The notes below the pieces were generated by a model. It searched no databases. It saw only the letters and a list, made by a program, of their open reading frames with translations, and had not been told where the DNA came from. Below are positions 41,150 through 50,605 of a stretch of DNA of 64,000 bases, in pieces. Source of the stretch: Clostridia bacterium. Lineage in GTDB: Bacteria; Bacillota; Clostridia; Oscillospirales; Acutalibacteraceae. Position numbers and translations under genes: made by a program. Position 1 is the stretch's first letter; each line of letters begins with the position of its first letter. The stretch covers positions 310,001-374,000 of the forward strand of contig JAFRMR010000003.1 of NCBI GenBank assembly GCA_017430535.1, given 5' to 3'.

Positions 41150-42631
41150 TCAGAATGTGTCTTCTTCAATATAAACCTTGATAATATTTGGAGCAATCCA
41201 GAGGAACTTGGGAAGCCATTCGGTAAAAGTATAGGCTGCAAGAGCAAGAAAACTGGGTATAACATTAAAGTAGTATTCTGCTTCGGATGTAGTATTATCG
41301 CCCGAGAATGTTGCTTTATTTTTGCCGGTTTCCTTGGTGATGGTAAAGGAATCGGTATTTGTTATAAGTCTTTCTCCGTTTTCATCTGTAAGCTCATCCG
41401 AGAGAATATAGGAATTGAAGGTCAATGTGCCGCCCTTAACGCTTACGGTATTGAAGCAGCCGCCTATATTCTTTTCGTCTTTGCTGTTCCAGTCGGTTCC
41501 GTTCCAGTAATTGCCGTAGCCGCCTTTCTGAATAACAAGAGTATTTATAAACTCTGTAGGTGTAAAGGAATCCGCAAGGAATGAACGAACCTCATATCTC
41601 TTGGAGCCGGCGGTACCTGCAAGCACATAAACCGTGCCGTCATCGCTGAGCTTATTGCCCTTAAGAGCTTTTGTTCTCAGGTACTGATGATCGTGGCCGC
41701 TCATTACAAGGTCAACATCACACTCATCAAGCACTTTTGTAAGGGATTTTGAAAGATACAGGGCATCTGGCCACTTACCGTCTTTGCCGAGGGTATACGG
41801 GCTCTTGTGCATGCAGACTATTTTCCAGTCCTTATCCGTGCCGTTCATATCATTTTTAAGCCATTTAAGCTGAGGAAGAGATATGCTGAACAAATCATTG
41901 GTATTGAGCACGGCAAAATGGCAGTTGCCGTAATCGAAGGAATAGTTTACGCCGTTTTTGGTCTGCACACTTTCGGAAGTATCAAGGCAGAACATATTTT
42001 TGAACCAATCCCACACCCCTAAGCCGTCGTGATTGCCGGCAATAGGAACAAGGGTGGTGTTGCGGTTGAATTCACTGAAAGCGCCGTCAAAAAGGTCCCA
42101 TTCTTCATTTGTGCTGTCATTTGTGAAGTCGCCGAGATTAACAATAAACTCTGCCTCGGGCATAGTTTTATAGGCCGCATTGCAGGTATCAGCGCCTTTT
42201 TTGAAGTTTTCTTCACTGCTTGCCTGAACATCAGCAACAACAACAAAATTCAGGCTAGAATCCTTATCATCGGTAATGAACTTACCGGGTTCGCTTCTTA
42301 CATCCTTGCTGCCTACCGTGTACTCATATTCTGTGCCGGGGGTAAGATTCTTTACCACCGCCTGGTGAACATAATTGCCCTCCCATTCAAAAACGGGCTC
42401 ATAGGTAATCTCCGCCCCTTCTGCTCCGGAAATCTCAAGCACAGAAAGGCAGTTTGCCTTGGTATACCAGGTAAATCCCCTTGAGACTGAAGGATCGCCG
42501 TTTACCGTGCAGGTAATTCTGAAAGGTGTTTCATCACCATCTCCGGCAGCATATATTTCCGCTGCAAAGCAGCTGAAAACCATTGTAAGCACAAGCACAA
42601 CAGCCAGTGCTTTTATGAGTGTTTTTTTCAT
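41150..42631 (-). CDS. Exported purple-acid-phosphatase-like metallophosphoesterase
   Basis: Signal peptide (ALAVVLVLTMVFSCFAAEIYAAG, cleavage near residue 29), fibronectin-like N-domain (SRGFTWYTKANCLSVLEI ... LTPGTEYEYTVG), and calcineurin-type domain with VVADVQ, NLGDFTND, AGNHDG, CMHKSPY and SGHDHQYLRT. It continues with a beta-rich segment and ends in an aromatic/hydrophobic tail (about 458-493, LAAYTFTEWLPKFLWIAPN). No LPxTG. 34 nt upstream of the GDPD gene, suggesting joint phosphate or glycerophosphodiester scavenging (inference). Confidence 0.87.
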   Translation of the reverse strand: MKKTLIKALAVVLVLTMVFSCFAAEIYAAGDGDETPFRITCTVNGDPSVSRGFTWYTKANCLSVLEISGAEGAEITYEPVFEWEGNYVHQAVVKNLTPGTEYEYTVGSKDVRSEPGKFITDDKDSSLNFVVVADVQASSEENFKKGADTCNAAYKTMPEAEFIVNLGDFTNDSTNEEWDLFDGAFSEFNRNTTLVPIAGNHDGLGVWDWFKNMFCLDTSESVQTKNGVNYSFDYGNCHFAVLNTNDLFSISLPQLKWLKNDMNGTDKDWKIVCMHKSPYTLGKDGKWPDALYLSKSLTKVLDECDVDLVMSGHDHQYLRTKALKGNKLSDDGTVYVLAGTAGSKRYEVRSFLADSFTPTEFINTLVIQKGGYGNYWNGTDWNSKDEKNIGGCFNTVSVKGGTLTFNSYILSDELTDENGERLITNTDSFTITKETGKNKATFSGDNTTSEAEYYFNVIPSFLALAAYTFTEWLPKFLWIAPNIIKVYIEEDTF

Positions 42632-42658
42632 AGTTACATTCTCCCTGCAAGCTTTTGT

Positions 42659-43624
42659 TTATTTCAATGTAATTTCTATATCATAATCGGGCAGCCATTT
42701 GCCAAGGCACATATCCCTTGCCCTGAACAGAACTTTGCCTTCATATACCTCGGTAATATATCCGATACCGTGTTCATTATAATCCCCGTCCGCATTATTC
42801 ACACAGAAAGAAGGAACATTAACGGAATCAAAGTTGCCTATCTTCTGATATGAGTATTGGCCGAAACCGGTATGCTCGTGACCGGTAATGAGAATTACAT
42901 TATCGTACTTATTAAATATTGCAAGCAGGTCATCGCTCTGCGCTCCTACCGAACCGGCGGAATCAACAGGGCTGTTCCATACATCCGGCAGGCCGTGAGT
43001 ATCCTTTAAGGGCTGATGCAGAATAACAAAAGTCAGGCTGCCTTTTTGAGAAGCCAGCTCTTCATCCAGCCATTTAAGCTGCTCGGGGCTTATATAGTTC
43101 TCCTCAAACTCGGTTCTGTCAGAGCCGAGGATAATAAACTTGATGCCCTTTACCGAGGTTGAGTAATGAAAAGTCGATGTATCAACCGCGCTGTCACCGT
43201 TCATGGCGTTAAGCCAGCCGTTAAACCGTTTTGTGCTTTGGCTGTAATCCCTAAGGCGTATATCGTGGTTACCCTCACAGGCAATATACTGCAGGTCAAG
43301 CCCTCCGAGCCCTTCATAAACAAGCTGATACTCGAGAGCCAGGCCGTTTTCGGCTATATCCCCTGCCATAACAAGAGCATCCAGCCCGGTTTCCGCTTTT
43401 AAATCTTCACAGGCGGAGGTGAAATACTTCTGCCTGTCCGGCAGATAATTGCTTATCTGCGGGTCCGCAATAAGAGCAAAGCTCATCTGCACCTCATCCG
43501 ATGAAGGCTTTATAGGCGCATCTTTGGCAAGTGAAACAGGCCCGCCGGCAAATGAGCAGTAAAGAGAGAAAAACCAGACAAAAATGCTGTAAAAAATTTT
43601 CGCAATAAAACTGTCAAGTAACAT
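42659..43624 (-). CDS. Exported metallophosphoesterase
   Basis: Calcineurin-like phosphoesterase with FALIADPQI, VMAGDIAENG, CEGNHDIRLRDY, VILHQPLKDTHG and ITGHEHTG. The N-terminus is a long aromatic hydrophobic helix (LLDSFIAKIFYSIFVWFFSLYC), likely an uncleaved or poorly cleaved signal. ATG 43624 is chosen because GGGGGATAAT precedes it; an in-frame ATG at 43642 has no site. Divergent from tyrS; the next gene downstream begins 27 nt later. Confidence 0.85.
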   Translation of the reverse strand: MLLDSFIAKIFYSIFVWFFSLYCSFAGGPVSLAKDAPIKPSSDEVQMSFALIADPQISNYLPDRQKYFTSACEDLKAETGLDALVMAGDIAENGLALEYQLVYEGLGGLDLQYIACEGNHDIRLRDYSQSTKRFNGWLNAMNGDSAVDTSTFHYSTSVKGIKFIILGSDRTEFEENYISPEQLKWLDEELASQKGSLTFVILHQPLKDTHGLPDVWNSPVDSAGSVGAQSDDLLAIFNKYDNVILITGHEHTGFGQYSYQKIGNFDSVNVPSFCVNNADGDYNEHGIGYITEVYEGKVLFRARDMCLGKWLPDYDIEITLK

Positions 43625-43699
43625 ATTATCCCCCAAAAACATTTATCTGTTATTGATATTACCACTTCCCATTTTGTTTGTAAATATCAAACCCTTTTC

Positions 43700-43728
43700 T
43701 TGACAAAAAAAAATATATAGATTAAAAT
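43700..43728 (+). promoter_or_regulatory. Promoter of tyrS operon
   Basis: TTGACA (43700-43705), 17-nt spacer made mostly of A, TAAAAT (43723-43728). No T-box is present in the short leader. Confidence 0.75.
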
Positions 43729-43758
43729 AAATTGATAAATCAATGAGAGGAATATACT

Positions 43759-44997
43759 ATGCAGATTTACGAAGAATTAAAAGCAAGAGGACTTATAGCT
43801 CAGGTTACGGACGAAGCAAAGGTCCGTGACCTTGTAAATAACGGAAAAGCCACATTTTATATCGGCTTTGACCCCACGGCGGATTCACTGCATGTAGGCC
43901 ATTTTATGGCTCTTTTGCTGATGAAAAGGCTGCAGATGGCAGGCAACAAGCCCATCGCCCTTCTCGGCGGCGGCACCGGAATGATAGGCGACCCTTCCGG
44001 CAAAACCGATATGAGAAAAATGCTCACAAAAGAAACCATCGCGCATAACATTCAGTGTTTCAAAAAGCAGATGAGCAGATTTATTGATTTTTCCGACGGG
44101 AAAGCCCTCCTGGTAAATAATGCAGACTGGATTCTTGATCTTAATTACATTGATGTTCTCAGAGAGGTAGGCCCCTATTTTTCCGTAAACAATATGCTCA
44201 GAGCCGAGTGCTATAAGCAGAGAATGGAAAAAGGTCTTTCCTTCCTTGAGTTCAACTATATGATACTCCAGTCTTACGATTTCTATAAGCTCTATACCGA
44301 TTACGGCTGTAACCTGCAGTTCGGCGGCGATGACCAGTGGAGCAATATGCTCGGCGGCAGAGAGCTTATAAGAAAGAAGCTGGGCCTTGAAGAGGCAGAA
44401 GCAAAAGCCCAGGCAATGACCATCACCCTTCTTCTCAATTCCGAGGGCAAGAAAATGGGCAAAACCGTTTCAGGCGCCGTATGGCTTGATCCGGACAAGA
44501 CTTCGCCCTATGAATTCTACCAGTACTGGAGAAATGTGGACGATGCGGATGTGCTTAAGTGCATACGCATGCTTACCTTCCTCCCCCTTGAAGAAATTGA
44601 TGCAATGGATAAGTGGGAAGGCAGCCAGCTCAATAAAGCAAAAGAGATACTTGCCTATGAGCTTACAAAGCTTGTTCACGGCGAAGAAGAAGCCGAAAAA
44701 GCGCAGGCAACGGCAAAAGCCCTTTTCGGCGGCGGAGCAGATGCAGAGAATATGCCCTGCACAAAGCTTACCGATGAAGATTTCACCGACGGCAAAATCG
44801 ATATACTGGGCATACTTGTAAAAACAGGCATTGCAAAATCCAGAAGCGAGGGCAGAAAGCTCTGCGAGCAAAACGGTATTTCCGTTGATGATGCAAAGGT
44901 TACCGATACATATACATCATACTCCAGGGAAGCCCTTGCAGAGAAAGCCATTATTGTTAAAAGAGGAAAAAAGATATTCCACAAGGTTGAGGCATAA
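43759..44997 (+). CDS. tyrS: Tyrosyl-tRNA synthetase
   Basis: Class I synthetase. GFDPTADSLHVGHFMALLLM (HIGH-like HVGH), GGGTGMIGDPSGKTDMR, YMILQSYDFYKLYTDYGCNLQFGGDDQWSNM (tyrosine pocket), KMGKTVSGAVWL (KMSKS-like KMGKT), and a C-terminal S4 RNA-binding domain. 412 residues, TyrS type 1. RBS GAGAGGAA. The HAD gene begins directly after the stop codon. Confidence 0.97.
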   Translation: MQIYEELKARGLIAQVTDEAKVRDLVNNGKATFYIGFDPTADSLHVGHFMALLLMKRLQMAGNKPIALLGGGTGMIGDPSGKTDMRKMLTKETIAHNIQCFKKQMSRFIDFSDGKALLVNNADWILDLNYIDVLREVGPYFSVNNMLRAECYKQRMEKGLSFLEFNYMILQSYDFYKLYTDYGCNLQFGGDDQWSNMLGGRELIRKKLGLEEAEAKAQAMTITLLLNSEGKKMGKTVSGAVWLDPDKTSPYEFYQYWRNVDDADVLKCIRMLTFLPLEEIDAMDKWEGSQLNKAKEILAYELTKLVHGEEEAEKAQATAKALFGGGADAENMPCTKLTDEDFTDGKIDILGILVKTGIAKSRSEGRKLCEQNGISVDDAKVTDTYTSYSREALAEKAIIVKRGKKIFHKVEA

Positions 44998-45777
44998 ATG
45001 AAACCGCACGCTTTGTTTATTGATATTGACCGGACTCTAACAGCTGAATACAATGTTATACCGGAAAGAAACCTCACCGCTCTGAAAAAAGCGAAAGATG
45101 CCGGGCATAAGGTAATAATCAATACCGGCCGCTCCTACGGCAACATTCCGCCGAATATACTTGAGCAGATAGATACAGACGGCGTTATTTCCGGCAACGG
45201 CACTGTAGTAATGTGTGAAGGCAATATACTGCGTGAAGACTATATTAAAGATTCCGCGGTTGAAAAGATAGCCCGAATCTGTTTTGAATATAAAAACTGC
45301 TGGGCAGTATTTGAGGGATTCAATCACAGTTACTGTATTACCGGCAGAGGCAGAGAACCTGCAAGCTGGGATATAAAAGTTGCTTCTTTTGAAGAATTCA
45401 GAGAGAAAAGCAAGGATGACCGCTTTCAGGTAGTAGCTGTGGGAATAACCTTCCCTGAAAGCCGGCTCAGTGAGCTCAATAATGATATAACGCATTACAG
45501 ATTTGACCATTATTTTGACCTTACTGCCAAGGGTAACAACAAAGCAGACGGCATGCTGATGCTTCTTGACGAATTCGATATCCCTGTTGAAAGGTCAATT
45601 GCATTCGGCGACAGTGACAATGACAGAACCATGCTTAAAACCGCCGGCAAGGGCGTGGCAGTAGCCAACGCACAGGAACTGTTGCTGAAAGAGGCAGATT
45701 ACATCACTCTTTCAAACACAGAAGGCGGAGTAGGCGCGGCAATAGAAGAGCTTCTTCTGAAAGGAGAACAGAAATGA
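44998..45777 (+). CDS. HAD-superfamily hydrolase, Cof type
   Basis: Cytosolic sugar- or nucleotide-phosphatase class IIB. Motif I FIDIDRTLTA, motif II INTGRSYGN, motif III/IV KGNNKADGMLML and AFGDSDNDRTMLKTAGKGVAV. 259 residues. Starts directly at the tyrS stop and overlaps the next gene by 4 nt. Substrate not predictable. Confidence 0.9.
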   Translation: MKPHALFIDIDRTLTAEYNVIPERNLTALKKAKDAGHKVIINTGRSYGNIPPNILEQIDTDGVISGNGTVVMCEGNILREDYIKDSAVEKIARICFEYKNCWAVFEGFNHSYCITGRGREPASWDIKVASFEEFREKSKDDRFQVVAVGITFPESRLSELNNDITHYRFDHYFDLTAKGNNKADGMLMLLDEFDIPVERSIAFGDSDNDRTMLKTAGKGVAVANAQELLLKEADYITLSNTEGGVGAAIEELLLKGEQK

Positions 45778-46727
45778 AAAAAGCTATTAAAACAGCAGGT
45801 AAAGTTGCAATCGGCGCAGGGCTTGCTTACCTTGCTATGGGTGAGGTTGTTTATGAGGCAGTTGTAAACCCGAGAGTAATGAATCTGATAGTATCTTCTC
45901 CGTTTTATGATGACAGCGCAAGGGATGATTTCCTTGAGGGATGTGCCGTTTACCACGAAGATAATGACTGGTTTGACGAGCACTATATTGCCGATACGAT
46001 TATTTATTCAGACCGTATGAGCAGAGATTCCTACGCAAAAGTATACTTTCAGGATGAGCCCACAGATAAATATGCCGTGGTAGTTCACGGCTACAATGAT
46101 ACCCCAAAAGGTATGACTAGATGGATCAGAGCATACCTTGAAATGGGATTCAATGTTGTTGTTCCCTACCTTATCGGCCACGGCCCGGATAAAAGCTTAT
46201 ACTGCTCAATGGGATACTATGACAGATATATAGTTATGGACTGGATTGATTACATCAATTCTCTCAACGATAAAGCAAAGATAGTTATTCACGGCGTTTC
46301 AATGGGCGGTGCAACCACTCTTATGGTTACAGGCGAGGAAATACCCGAAAATGTTGTTGCCGCTGTCGGTGACTGCAGTTACACATCCTGCTGGGATGAA
46401 TACTGTTCTCAGCTGGAAAACTTCCCTGTTCCAGCATCCGCAATTGTGGCCCCCGTAAACTTCGTTTCAAAAATCAGAGGCAATTTTGATTTTAAAGAAG
46501 CTTCTCCTCTTAAAGCGGTTATTCGCTCAAAAACCCCTACCCTGTTTATCCACGGTGACGGCGACACATTTGTTCCGTACTCAATGATGGAGCCGCTTTA
46601 TGAAGCCTGCGGTGCAGCCGATAAACAAATGCTGACCGTTCACTGTAATGTTCACGCTCTTTCGGCATACGCAGACGGCGAGCTTTACTGGAACACGGTA
46701 AAAGAGTTTATTTCAAAATATCTTTAA
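45774..46727 (+). CDS. Alpha/beta hydrolase (S33-like)
   Basis: 317 residues. N-terminal hydrophobic stretch (VAIGAGLAYLAMGEVVYEAVV) as in related membrane-associated hydrolases, then VVVHGYNDTPKGMTRW (oxyanion region), nucleophile elbow GVSMGGATT, acid LFIHGDGDTFVPY, and His in VHCNVHALSAY. The esterase or peptidase substrate is unknown. Coupled by an ATGA overlap to the HAD gene. Confidence 0.87.
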   Translation: MKKAIKTAGKVAIGAGLAYLAMGEVVYEAVVNPRVMNLIVSSPFYDDSARDDFLEGCAVYHEDNDWFDEHYIADTIIYSDRMSRDSYAKVYFQDEPTDKYAVVVHGYNDTPKGMTRWIRAYLEMGFNVVVPYLIGHGPDKSLYCSMGYYDRYIVMDWIDYINSLNDKAKIVIHGVSMGGATTLMVTGEEIPENVVAAVGDCSYTSCWDEYCSQLENFPVPASAIVAPVNFVSKIRGNFDFKEASPLKAVIRSKTPTLFIHGDGDTFVPYSMMEPLYEACGAADKQMLTVHCNVHALSAYADGELYWNTVKEFISKYL

Positions 46728-46735
46728 TAGTTTTT

Positions 46736-46763
46736 ACTGTGCCCCGGCGGCACAGTATTTTTA
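46736..46763 (+). terminator. Intrinsic terminator after alpha/beta hydrolase
   Basis: ACTGTGCC (46736-46743) pairs with GGCACAGT (46749-46756), followed by ATTTTTATT. Confidence 0.85.
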
Positions 46764-46787
46764 TTCAGTTTTTCGGGAGGAACGGAA

Positions 46788-48311
46788 GTGAAAAGAATTA
46801 TGGCTCTTGCTTTAAGCGCGGCAATGCTTTTTTCCGGCACAGCTTATGCGGCGGCTGCCGCATACAATACGCCTTTTGAAAGGAACACCCTGGGCTGCAG
46901 TGAATACAGAATCCCTGCACTTCTTACACTTAAGGACGGCAGCGTTTGCGCTTCAGCTGATATGAGGTGGAGCCACGGCAAGGACTCACCTCAGAATATT
47001 GACACCGTTTTTGCAAAATCATCCGACGGCCTGGGTGATTGGAAATATACGGTTGTAAACAGATTTGATGATTATGCCGACGGAGAAAGCTCGGCAAACA
47101 GTGCTTCATTTATTGACAGCGCCTTGCTTCAGAGCAATAACGGCACATTGTTTATGCTTACAGAGGCATATATGTCCGGCATAGGGATTATGAACACAAA
47201 AAAAGGCAGCGGATGTATTGAAATTAACGGTAAAAAATACATTTCGCTAACAGAAAAAGGAAAAGCCGATTATACATCCTATATTTCGGATTTTGAAAAC
47301 GGGTTTGCGCCGGTAATCAAAAACGGCAAAGCGACAGGCTACAGCGTGGATGAGGAGTATCGTTTATATAAAAACGGTGTTCTTTTAACTATGCCGCAAC
47401 TTGACCGTAATGAGAAACCTACCGGCAAAAAAATTGCTCAGAGTGTTTTCTATTCCGAAGCGGATTATCATGTATTTGAAACACCTTTTCTTTGGCTGAG
47501 AAGCAGTACCGACGGCGGTGAAACCTGGAGCTCACCGGTAATACTGAATTCCCAGGTCACATCGGAAAACGATTATTTTCTCGGAGCCTGCCCGGGCAGA
47601 GGTATATCAGTTACCGTTAACGGAAAAGAAAGGCTTATATTTACGGTTTACCACTCCAACGCCGGCGGAGATGAGAAAGCTATGACTATTTACTCCGATG
47701 ACGGCGGAATCACCTGGAACCGCGGAGAAGAAGTGAAAAACTCGGTATTCACGGGAAAAACCAGTGAATCGCAAATAGTTAAACTGCCCGACGGAACTCT
47801 CAGAATGTTCTCCCGTAATTCATCAAATTATACAGCAAGCTGTGACAGTACGGACGGCGGAGTAACATTTTCAAAATCCTTTGCAGAGCAAAACATGTAC
47901 GGCACTAAAAACTGTATGGTATCTTTCATAAACTGCTCCCGAAAAATTAACGGCAAAGATGTTATTATTTCATCCTCCGGCTCTTCTCCCGAGGGCAGAG
48001 CAAACGGAGCAGTAAGAGTATTTGAAATAAATGAAGATAACAGTTTCAACATGCTCAGCGAATATCATGTAAACCGCGGTTTTTACGCATACTCCTGCCT
48101 GACGGAGCTTGAAAACGGCAATATTGCCCTGCTGTATGAGGATGAAGCTTCTCATATAAACTATATGATTCTTTCACTTGATGAAACCGGCCGCCTTTCG
48201 GAAATAAACGGCCATAACATTGAATTCGATGAAGAAGAATCTTTTACACAAAAGGTCAAAAGATTCTTTGATAAGATTTGGTTTTTGATTGAAAACATAA
48301 TAAATGTTTAA
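46788..48311 (+). CDS. Exported exo-alpha-sialidase (GH33-like)
   Basis: Removes terminal sialic acid from glycans (family inference). Signal peptide KRIMALALSAAMLFSGTAYAAAA, then the sialidase N-motif EYRIPALLTLKDGSV with the catalytic arginine, ADMRWSHGKDSP, and Asp boxes SSTDGGETW, SDDGGITW and DSTDGGVTF. Late conserved SSGSSPEGRANGAV matches GH33 enzymes. The last ~23 residues (FTQKVKRFFDKIWFLIENI) form a basic aromatic amphipathic helix instead of a wall-sorting signal. GTG start with GGGAGG 7 nt upstream. No sialic-acid catabolic genes are nearby. Confidence 0.88.
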   Translation: MKRIMALALSAAMLFSGTAYAAAAAYNTPFERNTLGCSEYRIPALLTLKDGSVCASADMRWSHGKDSPQNIDTVFAKSSDGLGDWKYTVVNRFDDYADGESSANSASFIDSALLQSNNGTLFMLTEAYMSGIGIMNTKKGSGCIEINGKKYISLTEKGKADYTSYISDFENGFAPVIKNGKATGYSVDEEYRLYKNGVLLTMPQLDRNEKPTGKKIAQSVFYSEADYHVFETPFLWLRSSTDGGETWSSPVILNSQVTSENDYFLGACPGRGISVTVNGKERLIFTVYHSNAGGDEKAMTIYSDDGGITWNRGEEVKNSVFTGKTSESQIVKLPDGTLRMFSRNSSNYTASCDSTDGGVTFSKSFAEQNMYGTKNCMVSFINCSRKINGKDVIISSSGSSPEGRANGAVRVFEINEDNSFNMLSEYHVNRGFYAYSCLTELENGNIALLYEDEASHINYMILSLDETGRLSEINGHNIEFDEEESFTQKVKRFFDKIWFLIENIINV

Positions 48312-48317
48312 CAAAAA

Positions 48318-48354
48318 AATATGCCTGCATCAAAAATGATGCAGGCATATTTTA
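48318..48354. terminator. Bidirectional terminator between sialidase and zinc-ribbon gene
   Basis: ATATGCCTGCATC / GATGCAGGCATAT perfect stem with an AAAAAT loop; T-runs lie on both sides, with a seven-T run on the minus strand. Confidence 0.9.
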
Positions 48355-48365
48355 TAAAACAAAGA

Positions 48366-49088
48366 CTACTGTCTGTTGAAATAATCGTAATCGGCGATGT
48401 AGTAGGTTCTGATGTAGCCGTCGGTGGAAACGATTACGAATTCGCCGGTGGAGCGGATATAGTAAACATCATCGCCGTCCTCTTTTTCGGTTTTATGCAG
48501 GGCTTCGGATGAAGTGACAACCGCTGCCGCCATATCCTGATACTCCTGGGCAGATGAAGCCCCTACCTCGGAGCCGTGCTTCTGATAATGGGAATTGAGC
48601 AGTTTTTTATTCCTGAACCGGTAACTGACGGTATATTCCGTGGTGGTTTCCGTGGAATACTCCACCACATAGGTTTCGCTGTTATCAACGGTAACAGAGA
48701 ATACCTGCTCATTGTTTGAGGATGTTTGAGTTGCGGATGAAACCGCATAAGCGGAAGTTTGCTCAGAGGTAACCGTAACATCGGTAACGGGCTCATTGCC
48801 GCCGTTCAGAGCCGAATAAACTTTCGGAATAAGAATAAGCAGAACAACAAGGGCGGCAAATACGGCACCCTTTTTTATCCAGCCGCTGTATGAGGGAGCG
48901 GAATATCCGACAGCGGGCATTGAAGATGTCTTTTCGTTCCCGGTCTTTTTTTCGGAAGAACTATTTTTGTTGGCGTTTCTGCACTCTTTGCATCTTTTGG
49001 GCAGATTCAGCCCTTTGCTTCTGAAAAACTCGGCTTCGCTCTCGGTTATTTCAAATTCTTTACCGCACTGTTTGCAGGTATATTTCAT
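48366..49088 (-). CDS. Zinc-binding membrane protein with extracellular domain
   Basis: N-terminal probable zinc-binding domain YTCKQCGKEFEITESEAEFFRSKGLNLPKRCKECR (two CxxC pairs), a Ser/Lys linker, one membrane helix (GAVFAALVVLLILIP, about 75-90) and a C-terminal domain with repeated Thr/Ser (about 100-150), a segment like YRFRNKKLLNSHYQKHGSEVG, and YYIRSTGEFVIVSTDGYIRTYY. The second half may be an extracellular substrate-binding domain. 12 nt downstream of tsaD in the polA-rimI-tsaD unit. Function unknown. Confidence 0.8.
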   Translation of the reverse strand: MKYTCKQCGKEFEITESEAEFFRSKGLNLPKRCKECRNANKNSSSEKKTGNEKTSSMPAVGYSAPSYSGWIKKGAVFAALVVLLILIPKVYSALNGGNEPVTDVTVTSEQTSAYAVSSATQTSSNNEQVFSVTVDNSETYVVEYSTETTTEYTVSYRFRNKKLLNSHYQKHGSEVGASSAQEYQDMAAAVVTSSEALHKTEKEDGDDVYYIRSTGEFVIVSTDGYIRTYYIADYDYFNRQ

Positions 49089-49100
49089 TATCTTTTCCCC

Positions 49101-50117
49101 TTATGTAATGATATTGTCAATGGGCATTGTGGCGTAAGCGTTAAGCTCCGGACCGGCAATATTCCCGCTGAGGTATTCATAATATGCCTGTGCCCCAACC
49201 ATAGCGGCATTATCGCCGCACAGACTAAGCTCCGGCATAAAGAGTTCAAAACCCTTTTCAGCACAGATTTCAGTCATTTTTCTGCGGAGCACGGAGTTTG
49301 CGGAGACACCTCCGGCAAGGGCGATTTTTTTATATCCGTATTCTTCCGCTGCCTCAATTGTATTAGAAACAAGGCACTCGGTAACGCAGTTTATACAGGA
49401 AGCACCAAGATTGGGAACAGAGATTTCTTCGCCTTTCTGTGCGGCATTGTGAACTGTATTTATAACAGCGGTTTTAAGGCCTGAGAAGCTCAGATCGTAT
49501 TTGCTGCCCTCAACCCTCGGGCGGGGAAATTTATAGCTCAGGGGGTCGCCGTTTTTGCTGACTCTGTCAAGATTAACACCGCCGGGATAATCAAGGCCCA
49601 AGGTACGGGCAACTTTATCCATACACTCCCCTGCGGCATCATCCCTTGTTTTGCCTATTATTTTAAAATCTGTATAATCTTTAACGGCAACAATATGGCT
49701 GTGACCGCCGGAAACCACAAGGCAGAGGAAGGGAGGCTCAAGATCCGGAGATGTGATATAGTTTGCCGCTATATGGGAGCGGAGATGATGAGTGGGAATA
49801 AGAGGTTTGCCGCAGGCATAACTGAGGCCTTTTGCAAAATTGACACCCACAAGAAGGGCACCTATAAGACCGGGTGCATAAGTAACACCCAGAGCATCAA
49901 TATCATCAAGGGTAACTCCTGCTCTGTCAAGAGCTTCCTTTACCACGCCGCTTATTGCCTCGGCATGCATACGGGAAGCAATCTCAGGCACAACGCCCCC
50001 GTAGATTATATGACTCTCAACCTGCGAAGCAATTACATTTGACAGAACCTTACGCCCGTTTTCAACAACTGCGGCAGCGGTTTCATCACAGGATGATTCA
50101 ATTGCTAAAATCTTCAT
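49101..50117 (-). CDS. tsaD: tRNA threonylcarbamoyladenosine synthase subunit TsaD
   Basis: ASKHA-fold transferase for t6A37. LAIESSCDETAAAVV, PTHHLRSHIAANY (metal His pair), SGGHSHIV, KTRDDAAGECMDKVARTLGLDYPGG, and LAGGVSANSVLRRKM. 338 residues. Partners TsaB and TsaE are not adjacent; rimI lies 11 nt upstream. Confidence 0.96.
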   Translation of the reverse strand: MKILAIESSCDETAAAVVENGRKVLSNVIASQVESHIIYGGVVPEIASRMHAEAISGVVKEALDRAGVTLDDIDALGVTYAPGLIGALLVGVNFAKGLSYACGKPLIPTHHLRSHIAANYITSPDLEPPFLCLVVSGGHSHIVAVKDYTDFKIIGKTRDDAAGECMDKVARTLGLDYPGGVNLDRVSKNGDPLSYKFPRPRVEGSKYDLSFSGLKTAVINTVHNAAQKGEEISVPNLGASCINCVTECLVSNTIEAAEEYGYKKIALAGGVSANSVLRRKMTEICAEKGFELFMPELSLCGDNAAMVGAQAYYEYLSGNIAGPELNAYATMPIDNIIT

Positions 50118-50128
50118 ATAGTACCTCT

Positions 50129-50605
50129 TTATGTATCCGGTTCATTACCGAAAAAAAGTGTCATGATTATTCCGTCTTCATCAGGAGATGAATAAAAGTT
50201 TTTTCTTTTGCCGGCAGTTGCAAAGCCCATAGAGGAATACAGAGAAATTGCAGGGATGTTGCTTTCGCGCACTTCAAGGGTAATGAAAGCGCACCCCCTG
50301 CTTTTTGCCCCTTCGGCCGCTTTGGCAAGAAGCGCTCTTCCGATTCCTTTTTTTCTGAAATCAGGGAGAACGGCAAGGTTGGTAACATAGGCTTCGCCGC
50401 AGATTTCCTGCACGCCTATATAACCGACAGCCTGATTATCAAATTCCGCAACGAGGAATTTCGCCTGATTGTTTTCAAGCTCCTCCCGCAGGCCCTCCGG
50501 GCTCCAGGGGGAAGAAAAGCAGGCTTTTTCAATCTCCGAAACAGAATCAATGTGCTTTTCTGACATTTCGGTTATAAGTAAATTCATATCAATCTTTGGC
50601 ATCAT
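50129..50605 (-). CDS. rimI: Ribosomal-protein-alanine N-acetyltransferase RimI
   Basis: GNAT fold: ISEIEKACFSSPWSPEGLREEL, NLAVLPDFRKKGIGRALLAKAAEGAKSRGC (acetyl-CoA loop) and LEVRESNIPAISLYSSMGFATAGKRKNFY. Start ATG 50605 lies inside the 3' end of polA (17-nt overlap). Normal neighbour of tsaD. Confidence 0.93.
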   Translation of the reverse strand: MMPKIDMNLLITEMSEKHIDSVSEIEKACFSSPWSPEGLREELENNQAKFLVAEFDNQAVGYIGVQEICGEAYVTNLAVLPDFRKKGIGRALLAKAAEGAKSRGCAFITLEVRESNIPAISLYSSMGFATAGKRKNFYSSPDEDGIIMTLFFGNEPDT

